The notes beneath the pieces were generated by a model. It worked only from the letters and a program-made list of their open reading frames with translations, was not told the DNA's origin and did no database searches. This document shows positions 6,006-13,391 of a DNA stretch of 14,375 bases, one piece after another. The translations under genes were made by a program, and so were the position numbers. The stretch is from JACDAE01 sp963717195 (GTDB taxonomy: Bacteria; Chloroflexota; Ktedonobacteria; Ktedonobacterales; Ktedonobacteraceae), in contig CAVQVR010000004.1 of the NCBI GenBank assembly GCA_963717195.1, forward strand, positions 1-14,375, in the 5' to 3' direction. Position 1 is the stretch's first letter, and the number at the start of each line of letters is the position of its first letter.

Positions 6006-7367
6006 CCTTTCCTTGATCTCCGGCAACTTTCCCATCCCCGAAATACCAAACCTCATCCGTACCCGGCCAAAATGAACAACATCCCCATGTTGTATCAACT
6101 CCGGCTTTAACGGCTCCAATGGAAGCTCGCCCAGCCGTGTCTTATTGTGGCTCTTGAGATCTTCAATATAGAAGAAGGTTTCCTCAAAGCAAATACGTGC
6201 ATGTTGGCGAGATACCGTCTTTTGCGTGTCAAATAAGCTCAGATCGATATCCGGGCTATATCCTCGTTTAGGATCACTACGCCCAACGACGACATTCTTC
6301 CTGGTAATTTCCAGGCGCTGTACCTCTTTCTTATCTTGCTGGAAGCTGAGATAAGCATACACTGTCGCATCTCCCCTGGTCACACCTCTATCTAAATTTG
6401 CCTGAAGCTTCACATCAAGAACATCGTCATCTACTTTTTGCATTTCGTTCGTAAAGGCAATTGTGGGTTGTTGCCCACTTTGTGCCATACGTTCGGCTGC
6501 CGAGGAGGCTAACCGAACGTTCTCCAGTGCTGCCAGCAAGGCACCTGCATTAGGAAAACGCTGATTGCGCTCCTTTGCCATCGCTCCCTCGACGATCTGC
6601 TGCAAAATCGGGGGCGTCTGATGGTTAAACTGTTTCATCTGTGGTACCGGGCTATTCGTCTGCATCACACCCGTTTCAGCAGGATTACGTCCGACAAACG
6701 GAAGCCGCCCCGTAATTAACGTGAAGAGGAGCAAGCCAAGCTGGTAAACATCGCTGTCGGAACCAATCGCCCCTCCCTGAATGTATTCAGGGGCAATATA
6801 ACGTGGGTCTAAATAGCTGATATCCTCACTGAGCTGGTTGCCAGCAGTATTGACGTAACCGAGTGTATTGAGAAATGCCCGTAGCCCGATATCGTCAATC
6901 TGGACGCGATCTATGATACCAATTGTATCAACGGTGATTAGTTGTGGTCTCAGGTCTAATCCTGCCATGCCCTTTTCATGGAAAGCTTTCAGACCCATCG
7001 CCAGTTGTTTACTCATGTCGAGGGCACGCTTGAGGTCGATATTCTCGCTATCTATAGTCTGTTTCAGCGTAAGGCCCCGTGGAGGGTCGGTCGCTATATA
7101 AGCATGCATCCCGTCGATACCCCAGTCATGTATACGTAAAATATGAGACGATAATACCGCTCTTCTCCGTTCCAGAGGCTGCAGCAGTTGTTGCGCTACC
7201 TGTAAGGGGATCCCAGGTGGAAGTTCAAGCACATACAATCCTACAACATCATTTGTGTTACGATTGTATGCTGTATAGGTGCTGATTACGTTTCCTGCCG
7301 TAATCATCTGCCCAATTAAATAAATGCCACCGATCTGCCTCTGCACATTTGGCATTCTTTCTGACAT
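6000..7367 (-). CDS. Pseudokinase-FHA domain protein
   Basis: This is a soluble 455-residue protein. Residues about 12-285 have the fold of a bacterial Ser/Thr (Hanks-type) kinase, clearest in the C-lobe: RYIAPEYIQG (189-198), SDVYQLGLLLFTLITGRLPF (205-224) and RNQRFPNAGALLAAL. The ATP site is degraded: the glycine loop is replaced by GQMITAGNVIS, no VAIK lysine is visible in VVGLYVLEL (41-49), and HRDLKPEN has become GLDLRPQL (136-143). The HRD aspartate (D138) and a DIG triad (159-161) remain. Residues about 341-440 form an FHA phosphothreonine-binding domain with VGRS (361-364), SRQHA (386-390), SHNKT and HGDVV. There is no membrane helix. A role as a phospho-dependent scaffold is inferred. 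The ATG at 7367 has GAGGTAGGT upstream. It is convergent with hom. Confidence 0.87.
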   Translation of the reverse strand: MSERMPNVQRQIGGIYLIGQMITAGNVISTYTAYNRNTNDVVGLYVLELPPGIPLQVAQQLLQPLERRRAVLSSHILRIHDWGIDGMHAYIATDPPRGLTLKQTIDSENIDLKRALDMSKQLAMGLKAFHEKGMAGLDLRPQLITVDTIGIIDRVQIDDIGLRAFLNTLGYVNTAGNQLSEDISYLDPRYIAPEYIQGGAIGSDSDVYQLGLLLFTLITGRLPFVGRNPAETGVMQTNSPVPQMKQFNHQTPPILQQIVEGAMAKERNQRFPNAGALLAALENVRLASSAAERMAQSGQQPTIAFTNEMQKVDDDVLDVKLQANLDRGVTRGDATVYAYLSFQQDKKEVQRLEITRKNVVVGRSDPKRGYSPDIDLSLFDTQKTVSRQHARICFEETFFYIEDLKSHNKTRLGELPLEPLKPELIQHGDVVHFGRVRMRFGISGMGKLPEIKERL

Positions 7368-7509
7368 GCACTACCTACCTCTCTCCTGCTTGCTCTCTTC
7401 TTCTTGCTCCCTTTTCGGCTGACTGAACGCTGGCTCTTTTATTATTCATGCTGGATACTCTGTCCGTTTTACGTCGGTTGCCTGCTAGCAGCATAGTGAA
7501 TAAATTAGA

Positions 7510-7540
7510 TCGGTGGACGAAATTTCGTTGCGTCCACCGA
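7510..7540. repeat. 10-bp inverted repeat (hairpin)
   Basis: TCGGTGGACG (7510-7519) is the exact reverse complement of CGTCCACCGA (7531-7540) across an 11-nt loop that includes the palindrome CGAAATTTCG region. It sits beside the larger inverted repeat at 7555-7642, in which a related GTCCACGGA string recurs in the loop, so the two may be parts of one element. No T-run follows on either strand. Confidence 0.65.
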
Positions 7541-7554
7541 CTATGCAGGGAAAC

Positions 7555-7642
7555 GGGGTAGGGCGTCAGCTTGCGTGCGTCCCGGTACCCGATGAGCAAC
7601 GTCCACGGAAAACGGGCGCACGCAAGCTGACGCCCCTACCCC
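7555..7642. repeat. Long imperfect inverted repeat, possibly a MITE-like element
   Basis: The left arm at 7555-7584 (starting GGGGTAGGGCGTCAGC) and the right arm at 7613-7642 are reverse complements over about 30 nt, with one missing G and one extra T in the left arm. A 28-nt loop separates them. The element starts 5 nt past the LCP gene stop codon in the direction of that gene. With no U-tract it is not a standard terminator, though such a stem could still stop or stabilise the transcript. The GC-rich arms with small indels look like a dispersed palindromic repeat. It encodes nothing. Confidence 0.8.
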
Positions 7643-7647
7643 CATTT

Positions 7648-9039
7648 TTAATTGTACAGGCGCTGGTTGATGTATGGAGGAATCAAATTCCAGTCGTTGT
7701 TCTGTGGTTCCAGAATATACGTGCCGTCGGACAGATTGGCGTCTTGTAACACGTTTCCATTAGTGAGTCCAATATGTGGCGTATTTGGATTATTCAAATC
7801 CATAGCCAGCACAAATCTTGCCAGATCGTTCAGCGAAAAATTCGTGTAGATGGTTTTTTGCAGCGCAGTCAACGCATTGAAGAAACTGGGCCAGGTTGAT
7901 GCCTGCTTTACTTTGGAAAGCGCTGCCTTCATGATGTCTTGCTGACGCTGAGAACGTGCGAAATCGCTCAATTGAGCTTGATTTTCGGATATGCCCTTTC
8001 CACACACAGCAAGCGGCTCACGGGCACGAGCATATTGAATCGCCGTTTCACCATCCATGTGTTGCACGCCTTTTTTGAAATTCACCTCGATCCAGCTGGC
8101 ATTGACATTCGGGTCATCGTTCGCTGGATAGCAGGCATTGAAAGGAGTCTGCACGTTGACATCAATGCCGCCAATACTATTGATCAGGTCGCGGAAGCCA
8201 GCAAAGTTGATCGTCATCCAGTACTTGACATTCAACCCTGTGACCACCGAAATTTTAGCTGCGACTGCATCACCCCCAGTGATAGGCTGCGCATTGCCGT
8301 TTGATGCTAGCGTGTAGATTGCATTGAGCTTGGTACGCTGATCTGAGCCTTGTGGATACGAGACCCACAGGTCACGTGGTATAGAGATCAAGGATGTGTG
8401 ATGACTGTTCGGGATTAAGCTGATGACCATGTCCGAGTCGGTCAGGTACGCACCATCGTGACCACTTCCACCGTAGCCCATGATGAGCAGATTAGTACGA
8501 TCCGCGCCAAGGCTGAGCTGTGAACTGAGCGGCGTCTGCGGTGAAATGGCTGAACCAAATGCAAGCACCCGTTGACTTGTAACTACGCCCATAATCACTA
8601 ATGCCACGACCAGCACGACCAGTACCAGACTGGTGATCATGCAACCTTTACCGCGCCGCTTTCGTTTTGGTGTGCCTGGCCTTACACCCTGCCCAGGTTG
8701 TTGATACCCTGGATATCGATTATCGTTGGGTCGCGAAACAGGTGGCGGCACCTGTGGTCCTCCCTGCCTCTGCGGATATCCTCTTCCCTGTTGTGGGGGT
8801 TGCCCTTGCGGATATCCCCCTCCTTGTTGTGGAGGTTGTCCTTGCGGATAGCGCGGCGGCTGTCCACCAGGAGGCGTCTGTGGTGGTTGCTGAGGTTGTG
8901 GGTATTGATAAGGCTTCCTTTGAGGAGGCCCTGGCTGATTTTGAAAATTGCCGAGTACAAGCTTGCCCTGGTCACCCTGCGGAGAAGGTGGCTGGATGGG
9001 TTTTGTAGGATCGTATGGATTATTATATTGATCTGACAT
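7648..9039 (-). CDS. LCP (LytR-CpsA-Psr) family wall-polymer ligase
   Basis: LCP proteins move polyprenyl-linked glycans onto peptidoglycan outside the membrane. The 463-residue protein has a Pro/Gln/Gly-rich cytoplasmic tail (1-122), a basic stop KRKRRGKG (125-132) and one membrane helix (about 134-154), followed by the LCP domain (about 180-370). Visible motifs are TDSDMVISL (200-208), SIPRDLW (219-225), KLNAIY (237-242), GGIDVNV, DGETAIQYAR (329-338) and DFARSQRQQ (359-367), holding the conserved Asp and Arg residues that bind the pyrophosphate. The tail contains a 12-residue repeat. The ATG at 9037-9039 has AAGGA 8 nt upstream. It stands alone between the inverted repeat and the cox-like operon. 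The polymer it attaches is unknown. Confidence 0.93.
   Translation of the reverse strand: MSDQYNNPYDPTKPIQPPSPQGDQGKLVLGNFQNQPGPPQRKPYQYPQPQQPPQTPPGGQPPRYPQGQPPQQGGGYPQGQPPQQGRGYPQRQGGPQVPPPVSRPNDNRYPGYQQPGQGVRPGTPKRKRRGKGCMITSLVLVVLVVALVIMGVVTSQRVLAFGSAISPQTPLSSQLSLGADRTNLLIMGYGGSGHDGAYLTDSDMVISLIPNSHHTSLISIPRDLWVSYPQGSDQRTKLNAIYTLASNGNAQPITGGDAVAAKISVVTGLNVKYWMTINFAGFRDLINSIGGIDVNVQTPFNACYPANDDPNVNASWIEVNFKKGVQHMDGETAIQYARAREPLAVCGKGISENQAQLSDFARSQRQQDIMKAALSKVKQASTWPSFFNALTALQKTIYTNFSLNDLARFVLAMDLNNPNTPHIGLTNGNVLQDANLSDGTYILEPQNNDWNLIPPYINQRLYN
8772..8851 (-). repeat. 36-bp tandem repeat inside the LCP gene
   Basis: Two full 36-bp units start at 8772 and 8808, and a third partial unit starts at 8844. 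They encode the 12-residue repeat YPQGQPPQQG(G/R)G in the cytoplasmic tail. The units differ at several third-codon positions, so the protein sequence has been kept while the DNA diverged. Copy number could vary between strains. Confidence 0.8.
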
Positions 9040-9055
9040 GGAGTATCCTTTTCTG

Positions 9056-9084
9056 TATATATGCTATCAATAAAAATGAAGCAA
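9056..9084 (-). promoter_or_regulatory. Possible promoter for the LCP gene
   Basis: On the minus strand TTGCTT (9084-9079) and TATATA (9061-9056) are 17 nt apart. Transcription would start near 9049, only about 10 nt before the ATG and right at the ribosome-binding site, which is unusually short. The boxes are good; the position lowers confidence. Confidence 0.38.
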
Positions 9085-9179
9085 TTTGACACTCGCCTAT
9101 ACGCTTACTACCCTATTGCCTTTGAGAATAATATCTACTCATATATAAGAACGAATGAATCAACTGTTAGTTGCAAACC

Positions 9180-9950
9180 CTACTTTTGGGTTCGATTGAG
9201 AGGTGTCGTATGACCTTTAGCGTGCCGAACCGCAACTACCTCAGCCATAATTGCCAGGGCCATTTCTTCAGGTTCGGTGCCTCCAATATTCAGTCCAATT
9301 GGTCCATGAATGCGGCTGAGTTGCTCGTCGCTAAGTCCCTGCTTTTTGAGTCGCTCTGCCCGTTCAACTCCAGTTTTACGGCTACCGATAGCCCCGATAT
9401 AACCCACCTCTCGTGTGAGCAGAACCTTCAATGTTGGCTCGTCAAATTTTGGATCATGCGTTAGAACTGCTACAGAAGTAGATGGATTTAGGTCCATCTT
9501 TTCCAATACTTCGTCCGGCCACGCAACAATGAGTTCGTCGGCAGAGGGAAAGCGTTCGCGGGTGGCGAATGCCGCGCGAGCGTCAATGACCACGACATGG
9601 TAGTTCAATATTTTTGCAAAGGTTGTAAGGGGGATAGCGATATGGCCAGCCCCCACAATGATGAGCGTCGGTGGAGGTGGAAATCCCTCGATGAATATGT
9701 CAAATTGCTGATTTCCCTTTTCCGAAAGTGTATAGCTGGAAATGCTGGCTGTGCCGCTCCAGATTGCGCGTTGGGCATCTGTGCGTACTCTTTCATCAAG
9801 TTCGGGTAGTCCTAGCGTGCCACGCGCGGTCTGGTCTGGAAAAACAAGGAGTTTCGCTCCAATATGTTCAGAACCACCTACTATAGTGGCGAGGGCAACT
9901 CCTTGTTTTTTGTCTAGCAAATCTCGTAGTTCTTCGTATAATTCGTTCAT
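9180..9950 (-). CDS. xdhC: XdhC-family maturation protein with Rossmann domain
   Basis: XdhC/CoxI proteins help build or insert the molybdenum cofactor of xanthine and CO dehydrogenases, including sulfuration. In this 256-residue protein residues about 94-240 form the C-terminal Rossmann domain: LIIVGAGHIAIPL (96-108), VVVIDARAAFATRERFP (119-135), VLTHDPKFD, IGAIGSRKT and HGPIGLNIGGTEPEEMALAI. Residues 1-90 are a degenerate N-terminal XdhC domain. GGSEHIGAKL stands where GSxPRxxGA is normal, and the conserved GGGC/GCVE and CGG cysteine motifs are gone. The separate small XdhC protein encoded just upstream has exactly those motifs, so the two probably act as a pair. The ATG has AAGG upstream and the gene starts 9 bp after its neighbour. 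It is last in the operon. Confidence 0.88.
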   Translation of the reverse strand: MNELYEELRDLLDKKQGVALATIVGGSEHIGAKLLVFPDQTARGTLGLPELDERVRTDAQRAIWSGTASISSYTLSEKGNQQFDIFIEGFPPPPTLIIVGAGHIAIPLTTFAKILNYHVVVIDARAAFATRERFPSADELIVAWPDEVLEKMDLNPSTSVAVLTHDPKFDEPTLKVLLTREVGYIGAIGSRKTGVERAERLKKQGLSDEQLSRIHGPIGLNIGGTEPEEMALAIMAEVVAVRHAKGHTTPLNRTQK

Positions 9951-9959
9951 AGAAGCCTT

Positions 9960-10277
9960 CTACCAATCAAGTCTCTCCACAAACACGCGAATGGTGCCGC
10001 CACATGCCAACCCGATCTGTTCGATATTTTGCTCTTCGCTGATGCCGAATTCAAGCATCTGCGGTTTGCCGTTTTTCATCACTTCCATCGCTGCATGGAC
10101 GACCGCTGGTTCCACGCAACCACCACTTACTGATCCGGTGAGTTCGCCTTTTTCGCTTACAGCCAACTTTGCACCAGGCTTGCGCGGAGCTGAACCCGCC
10201 ATGCTCACGACTGTTGCTATCGCTACTCGTTCGCCACGAGCACGCCATTTCTCGATATCAGGTAACACGTCACGCAT
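9960..10277 (-). CDS. Small XdhC/CoxI-domain protein
   Basis: The 105-residue protein is a stand-alone N-terminal XdhC/CoxI domain. It shows GSAPRKPGAKL (28-38), GSVSGGCVE (48-56) and IGLACGGTIRVFVE (88-101), including the cysteine motifs typical of the family. Full XdhC proteins are about three times longer and add a Rossmann domain, which is here on the next gene. It likely works in maturation of a molybdenum hydroxylase such as CO dehydrogenase, as CoxF/CoxI-type proteins do. The ATG at 10277 has AGAGGA about 9 nt upstream. It starts 28 bp after the end of coxE, in the same operon. Confidence 0.88.
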   Translation of the reverse strand: MRDVLPDIEKWRARGERVAIATVVSMAGSAPRKPGAKLAVSEKGELTGSVSGGCVEPAVVHAAMEVMKNGKPQMLEFGISEEQNIEQIGLACGGTIRVFVERLDW

Positions 10278-10305
10278 AGCGTTTTATCCTCTCTTTCTGC
10301 TTGAA

Positions 10306-11655
10306 CTATGGTCTTTTGGCCTTACTCCATGCCTCAACCGCCTTCTTCCTGGCGGCAGAACTGCGTTCTGGTCGGCTATCATCGATGCTAGAGAGCAGAT
10401 TTCCCAGGTCGATCAGACTGTTTAAATTATGTGCTGGCAAGAAGTTGTCAACAAACGGAAGTGCCGTCTTCATACCTATGGTTAGTGGCCGATAATCGGG
10501 CGAACCCAGCAAAGGATTGAGCCAGATCAGGCGGTGGCAACTATGCTGCAAACGATCCATCTCGATACTCAGTACCCCGGCCTCTCCACGGTCCCAACCA
10601 TCGCTGATGATCAGAACAACTGCGCCACGACCCAGGACCCGTTTGGCCCAGTGATGGTTGAAGAAGTGTAGCGCGTCGCCGATGCGTGTCCCGCCCGACC
10701 AGTCCTGCACGCTTTTGGATACATCACGCACCGCATCGTCTACATCGCGCCTCTTTAATTGTCGTGTAATGCGCGTGAGACGCGTCCCAAAGACAAATGT
10801 TTCGACATTCATCAACCCGTTGGAGATAGTGTGCACGAAGTGCAGCAGCAAGCGTGAATACAGGCTCATAGATCCGCTGATATCGCATATGATGACGAGG
10901 GGCCGTGGTTTGCGTTTGTTCTCGCGCCACGTTAATTCGATCAGCTCCGCGCCATATTTCAGGTTGCGTCGCACGATACGCCGCATATCAGGATATGAGC
11001 CTTTCTTCTCTGGTGCCTTGCGTCGCGTCGGGCGCATGCCCAGATGCCAGCGCATCTCGGCCATCAGCCGTTTCGCTTCCTGTACTTCCTCCCAGGTAAA
11101 GTCCTCAAAGTCTTTTTTGCGTAGATACTCGATGGCGCTATATGCGGTCCCTTGTGGCTTACCTACATCGTTATCGACTTTATCTTCTTTCTGGCGGCGC
11201 TGATCGCTCTCCCGCATCTCGCCCCGAACGTCTTTGAACTGCTCCTGTTTGTTCATATGCTCGGCCAGGCGTTTACGTTCAGATGGTGGCAAGCGCATTT
11301 GTCTCTTCTCACTCCTGACTGTGCCTTTGTTCGCGTCCTTCTTCTTATCCTGTTTGTCACGCACAAGCCAGTAGTAGTCAAACATCTGATTGAAAACAGG
11401 CTCCTGTTCATGCTTCGTCAACAGACAGCATTTGAGTGTGTGATAGAAATCTTCTCTATTGGTAGGGTCGATATATTGCAGCGTCTCTGCGAGGTCAAGC
11501 ATCTGTCGTGGCCCGACGCTGATGCCCACTTCCCAGAGAATGCGCCCAAATTCAGTGAGCCGATAGAGTAGCCGTTCGCCGCGTTCTATGTCCAGCGGTC
11601 TCATTTCCAGAGGAACCTTATATACGCCATTGTTTTCAGGTTGTAGTGTGTTCAT
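10306..11655 (-). CDS. coxE: CoxE-type VWA-domain protein
   Basis: This is a soluble 449-residue protein with a highly charged middle section (about 100-165) and a C-terminal von Willebrand factor A domain. The metal-binding MIDAS motif is complete: DISGSM (258-263), GGTRIGDAL (321-329) with T323, and ISDGWDRG (350-357). In CO dehydrogenase clusters CoxE works with the AAA+ protein CoxD in maturing the Cu-S-Mo active site; related VWA/MoxR pairs act as metal-insertion chaperones. The start lies 3 bp after the coxD stop with no strong ribosome-binding site of its own, which suggests translational coupling; ATG codon 18 is an alternative start. The family is clear; the exact client enzyme is inferred from context. 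Confidence 0.9.
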   Translation of the reverse strand: MNTLQPENNGVYKVPLEMRPLDIERGERLLYRLTEFGRILWEVGISVGPRQMLDLAETLQYIDPTNREDFYHTLKCCLLTKHEQEPVFNQMFDYYWLVRDKQDKKKDANKGTVRSEKRQMRLPPSERKRLAEHMNKQEQFKDVRGEMRESDQRRQKEDKVDNDVGKPQGTAYSAIEYLRKKDFEDFTWEEVQEAKRLMAEMRWHLGMRPTRRKAPEKKGSYPDMRRIVRRNLKYGAELIELTWRENKRKPRPLVIICDISGSMSLYSRLLLHFVHTISNGLMNVETFVFGTRLTRITRQLKRRDVDDAVRDVSKSVQDWSGGTRIGDALHFFNHHWAKRVLGRGAVVLIISDGWDRGEAGVLSIEMDRLQHSCHRLIWLNPLLGSPDYRPLTIGMKTALPFVDNFLPAHNLNSLIDLGNLLSSIDDSRPERSSAARKKAVEAWSKAKRP

Positions 11656-11658
11656 TAC

Positions 11659-12570
11659 TTAGGAGGCTCCGCGTGCTTTTTGTATCAGTTTGTTCAGATC
11701 GCTCCCGCCAATCTTCAATATATCGTCCTGGTATTTGAGGAGCGCACCCAATGTATCACGCACCGAACCTTCTACAAGGTCCAATTGTTGGAGTGCCAGC
11801 AGCGAACTAATCCAATCCAACGTCTCTGCCACGCCAGGTGCTTTATAGAGATCCACGCTACGTAATTCACGTACAAAGGTGCAGACCTGTTTCGCCAATC
11901 GTTCGGGTATGCCGGGCATGCGTGCCAGGATAATCGAATATTCTTTCTCCAACGTCGGAAAGTCGATCCAGTGATAAAGGCAACGCCTGCGCAATGCATC
12001 GTGAATTTCGCGTGTGCGGTTAGATGTGAGAATAACATATGGAGGCTCTTTGGCCCGAATCGTTCCGATCTCAGGAATGGTGATCTGGAAATCAGAGAGG
12101 AGCTCAAGAAGATAGGCTTCAAACTCCTCGTCGCTGCGATCCAGTTCATCAATTAATAGCACTGGAGCTCTATCATTAGTAGGGTCGATAGCCTGTAGCA
12201 AAGGACGTTGCAGCAAAAAGTCCGGTCCAAAGATCTCCTTCAATTCCTCTGGTCGATTGATGCCTCCAGCTTCCATCAAACGAATATGCAGCATCTGGCG
12301 TGTATAGTTCCACTCATACACCGCCGTATTGACATCGATCCCTTCATAGCATTGCAGGCGAATCAATCTTGTGCCCAGAAGTGCCGCTAACACCCTGGCG
12401 ACCTCTGTCTTACCCACCCCCGGTTCACCTTCCAGCAGAAGCGGCTTGCGTCGTTTGAGCGCCAGAAAGACCGCTGTTGCCAGGCTGCGATCCGCTATAT
12501 AATCCTGTGCAAACATCGCTCGCTGTACATCTTCTATTGTTGCGATTGGTAATTCTTGTTCCTGCTCCAA
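11659..12570 (-). CDS. coxD: MoxR/CoxD-type AAA+ ATPase
   Basis: This 303-residue ATPase has Walker A GEPGVGKT (48-55), Walker B VLLIDELDRSDEEFEAYLLE (137-156), sensor-1 ILTSNRTRE (180-188) and an arginine-finger region ALRRRC (192-197). It is of the MoxR type. Beside a VWA protein and XdhC proteins it corresponds to CoxD, which is needed to mature the active site of CO dehydrogenase. The start is a TTG at 12568-12570, chosen because GGAGG lies 6 nt upstream and no other good start is near. It is the first gene of a four-gene operon with short gaps, and a promoter candidate lies 50 nt upstream. Confidence 0.9.
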   Translation of the reverse strand: MEQEQELPIATIEDVQRAMFAQDYIADRSLATAVFLALKRRKPLLLEGEPGVGKTEVARVLAALLGTRLIRLQCYEGIDVNTAVYEWNYTRQMLHIRLMEAGGINRPEELKEIFGPDFLLQRPLLQAIDPTNDRAPVLLIDELDRSDEEFEAYLLELLSDFQITIPEIGTIRAKEPPYVILTSNRTREIHDALRRRCLYHWIDFPTLEKEYSIILARMPGIPERLAKQVCTFVRELRSVDLYKAPGVAETLDWISSLLALQQLDLVEGSVRDTLGALLKYQDDILKIGGSDLNKLIQKARGAS

Positions 12571-12619
12571 CGTAAGCCTCCAGGGAAAAACTACTATCTT
12601 TTTATTTTGTGATGCTTAC

Positions 12620-12649
12620 ATTCTAAACTATCGAAAGGGAAGCTAGCAA
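12620..12649 (-). promoter_or_regulatory. Promoter candidate for the cox-like operon
   Basis: On the minus strand TTGCTA (12649-12644) and TAGAAT (12625-12620) are 18 nt apart, about 50 nt before the TTG start of coxD. Transcription would begin near 12613. No upstream gene on the same strand reads tightly into coxD (gap 187 bp), so a promoter is expected here. Confidence 0.48.
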
Positions 12650-12730
12650 GTAGGGGCTGCGTCTGGGTCAGTATCCATCTCACCAACGCATTTTTTACAG
12701 AGAAAACGAGCAGAAAAGGTAGGGAAGCCA

Positions 12731-12762
12731 TTTAGTATTCCGTGAGAGAACTGAATACTAAA
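12731..12762 (-). terminator. Hairpin at the end of the membrane-protein gene
   Basis: TTTAGTATTC (12731-12740) pairs perfectly with GAATACTAAA (12753-12762) around a 12-nt loop. The right arm includes the stop codon of the membrane-protein gene. The 10-bp stem is AT-rich and no U-tract follows on the minus strand, so termination is possible but weak. Confidence 0.4.
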
Positions 12763-13279
12763 GATCGAAATACCCTCCATTCCCATCCATATGTCCACGA
12801 CCCAAAAAGAAGGCAAGAAGAGATAAACCTGTTATGAAGAGTGCAATACAGAGCACTATAGCCAGTAGAGCATCCACAAAGGCAAAGATTGGTTGGTTCG
12901 CAGGAAAATAATATAATCCAATACAAGATCCAATAGCGAGGATACTTGAGATCGCAAAACCTCCTACAGCCATACCCTTTGCCGTGTGTCTGTCTTGCTG
13001 CTCTCCTACTGGATTACCATTGCCTTCAAAGCGTCTTCGTGGATCAGGGTTTGGACTGAACAAGATTCTTGGAAAAACAATTGCACAATAAAGCAATGCA
13101 CCGAAAGATCCACTGAGAAGCGCAAACCAGCCGCTACGATTAAAAACATTGAGGATCACAATTACGGCTATGCCAAGGCCCAGAGCAGCAAACGCGTTGA
13201 GAATAAGGTTAGCTCTGTAACATCCCCTTGTTCCTTGCTCAGGTTGCAGTGGATTAACGATGTTTTCTTCTGGTTCCAT
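12758..13279 (-). CDS. Small four-helix membrane protein of unknown function
   Basis: I do not recognise a family. The 173-residue protein starts with a short acidic, polar segment (1-22). It has hydrophobic segments at about 24-46, 51-72, 102-125 and 131-158, with a polar, charged loop rich in Pro, Arg and Gly (75-101) between the second and third. It ends in a short Gly-rich tail. The layout is that of two helical hairpins joined by a probable cytoplasmic loop. The length and shape recall small DUF4190-like membrane proteins, but that is only a resemblance. The ATG at 13277-13279 has GAGAGG about 8 nt upstream. It lies 112 bp downstream of the aminopeptidase gene and 187 bp upstream of coxD on the same strand; no functional link is evident. 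Confidence 0.75.
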   Translation of the reverse strand: MEPEENIVNPLQPEQGTRGCYRANLILNAFAALGLGIAVIVILNVFNRSGWFALLSGSFGALLYCAIVFPRILFSPNPDPRRRFEGNGNPVGEQQDRHTAKGMAVGGFAISSILAIGSCIGLYYFPANQPIFAFVDALLAIVLCIALFITGLSLLAFFLGRGHMDGNGGYFDL

Positions 13280-13391
13280 AGATATAGCCTCTCTCTTTCC
13301 ATTGCCCTCAATCTCATGTAATTTACGAATAAGGCTTACTTGAGGTTGTACATTCTTCTATCTATGACTTGCTTTTCATCGAATAATGCGC

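Noticed and set aside
7375..7599. Open frame of 74 codons on the minus strand between the LCP and pseudokinase genes
   Set aside because: It begins inside the inverted repeat, has no good ribosome-binding site, and encodes a very basic sequence without a recognisable family.
8772..8851. CRISPR-like repeat
   Set aside because: The 36-bp units are directly adjacent without spacers and are in-frame coding sequence.
8667..9092. Several open frames of 110-136 codons on both strands over the LCP tail
   Set aside because: They are by-products of the low-complexity Pro/Gln codons of the LCP gene and have composition unlike real proteins.
9161..9173. Small hairpin CAACT-GTT-AGTTG after the xdhC gene as a terminator
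   Set aside because: The stem has only 5 bp with a 3-nt loop and no U-tract follows.
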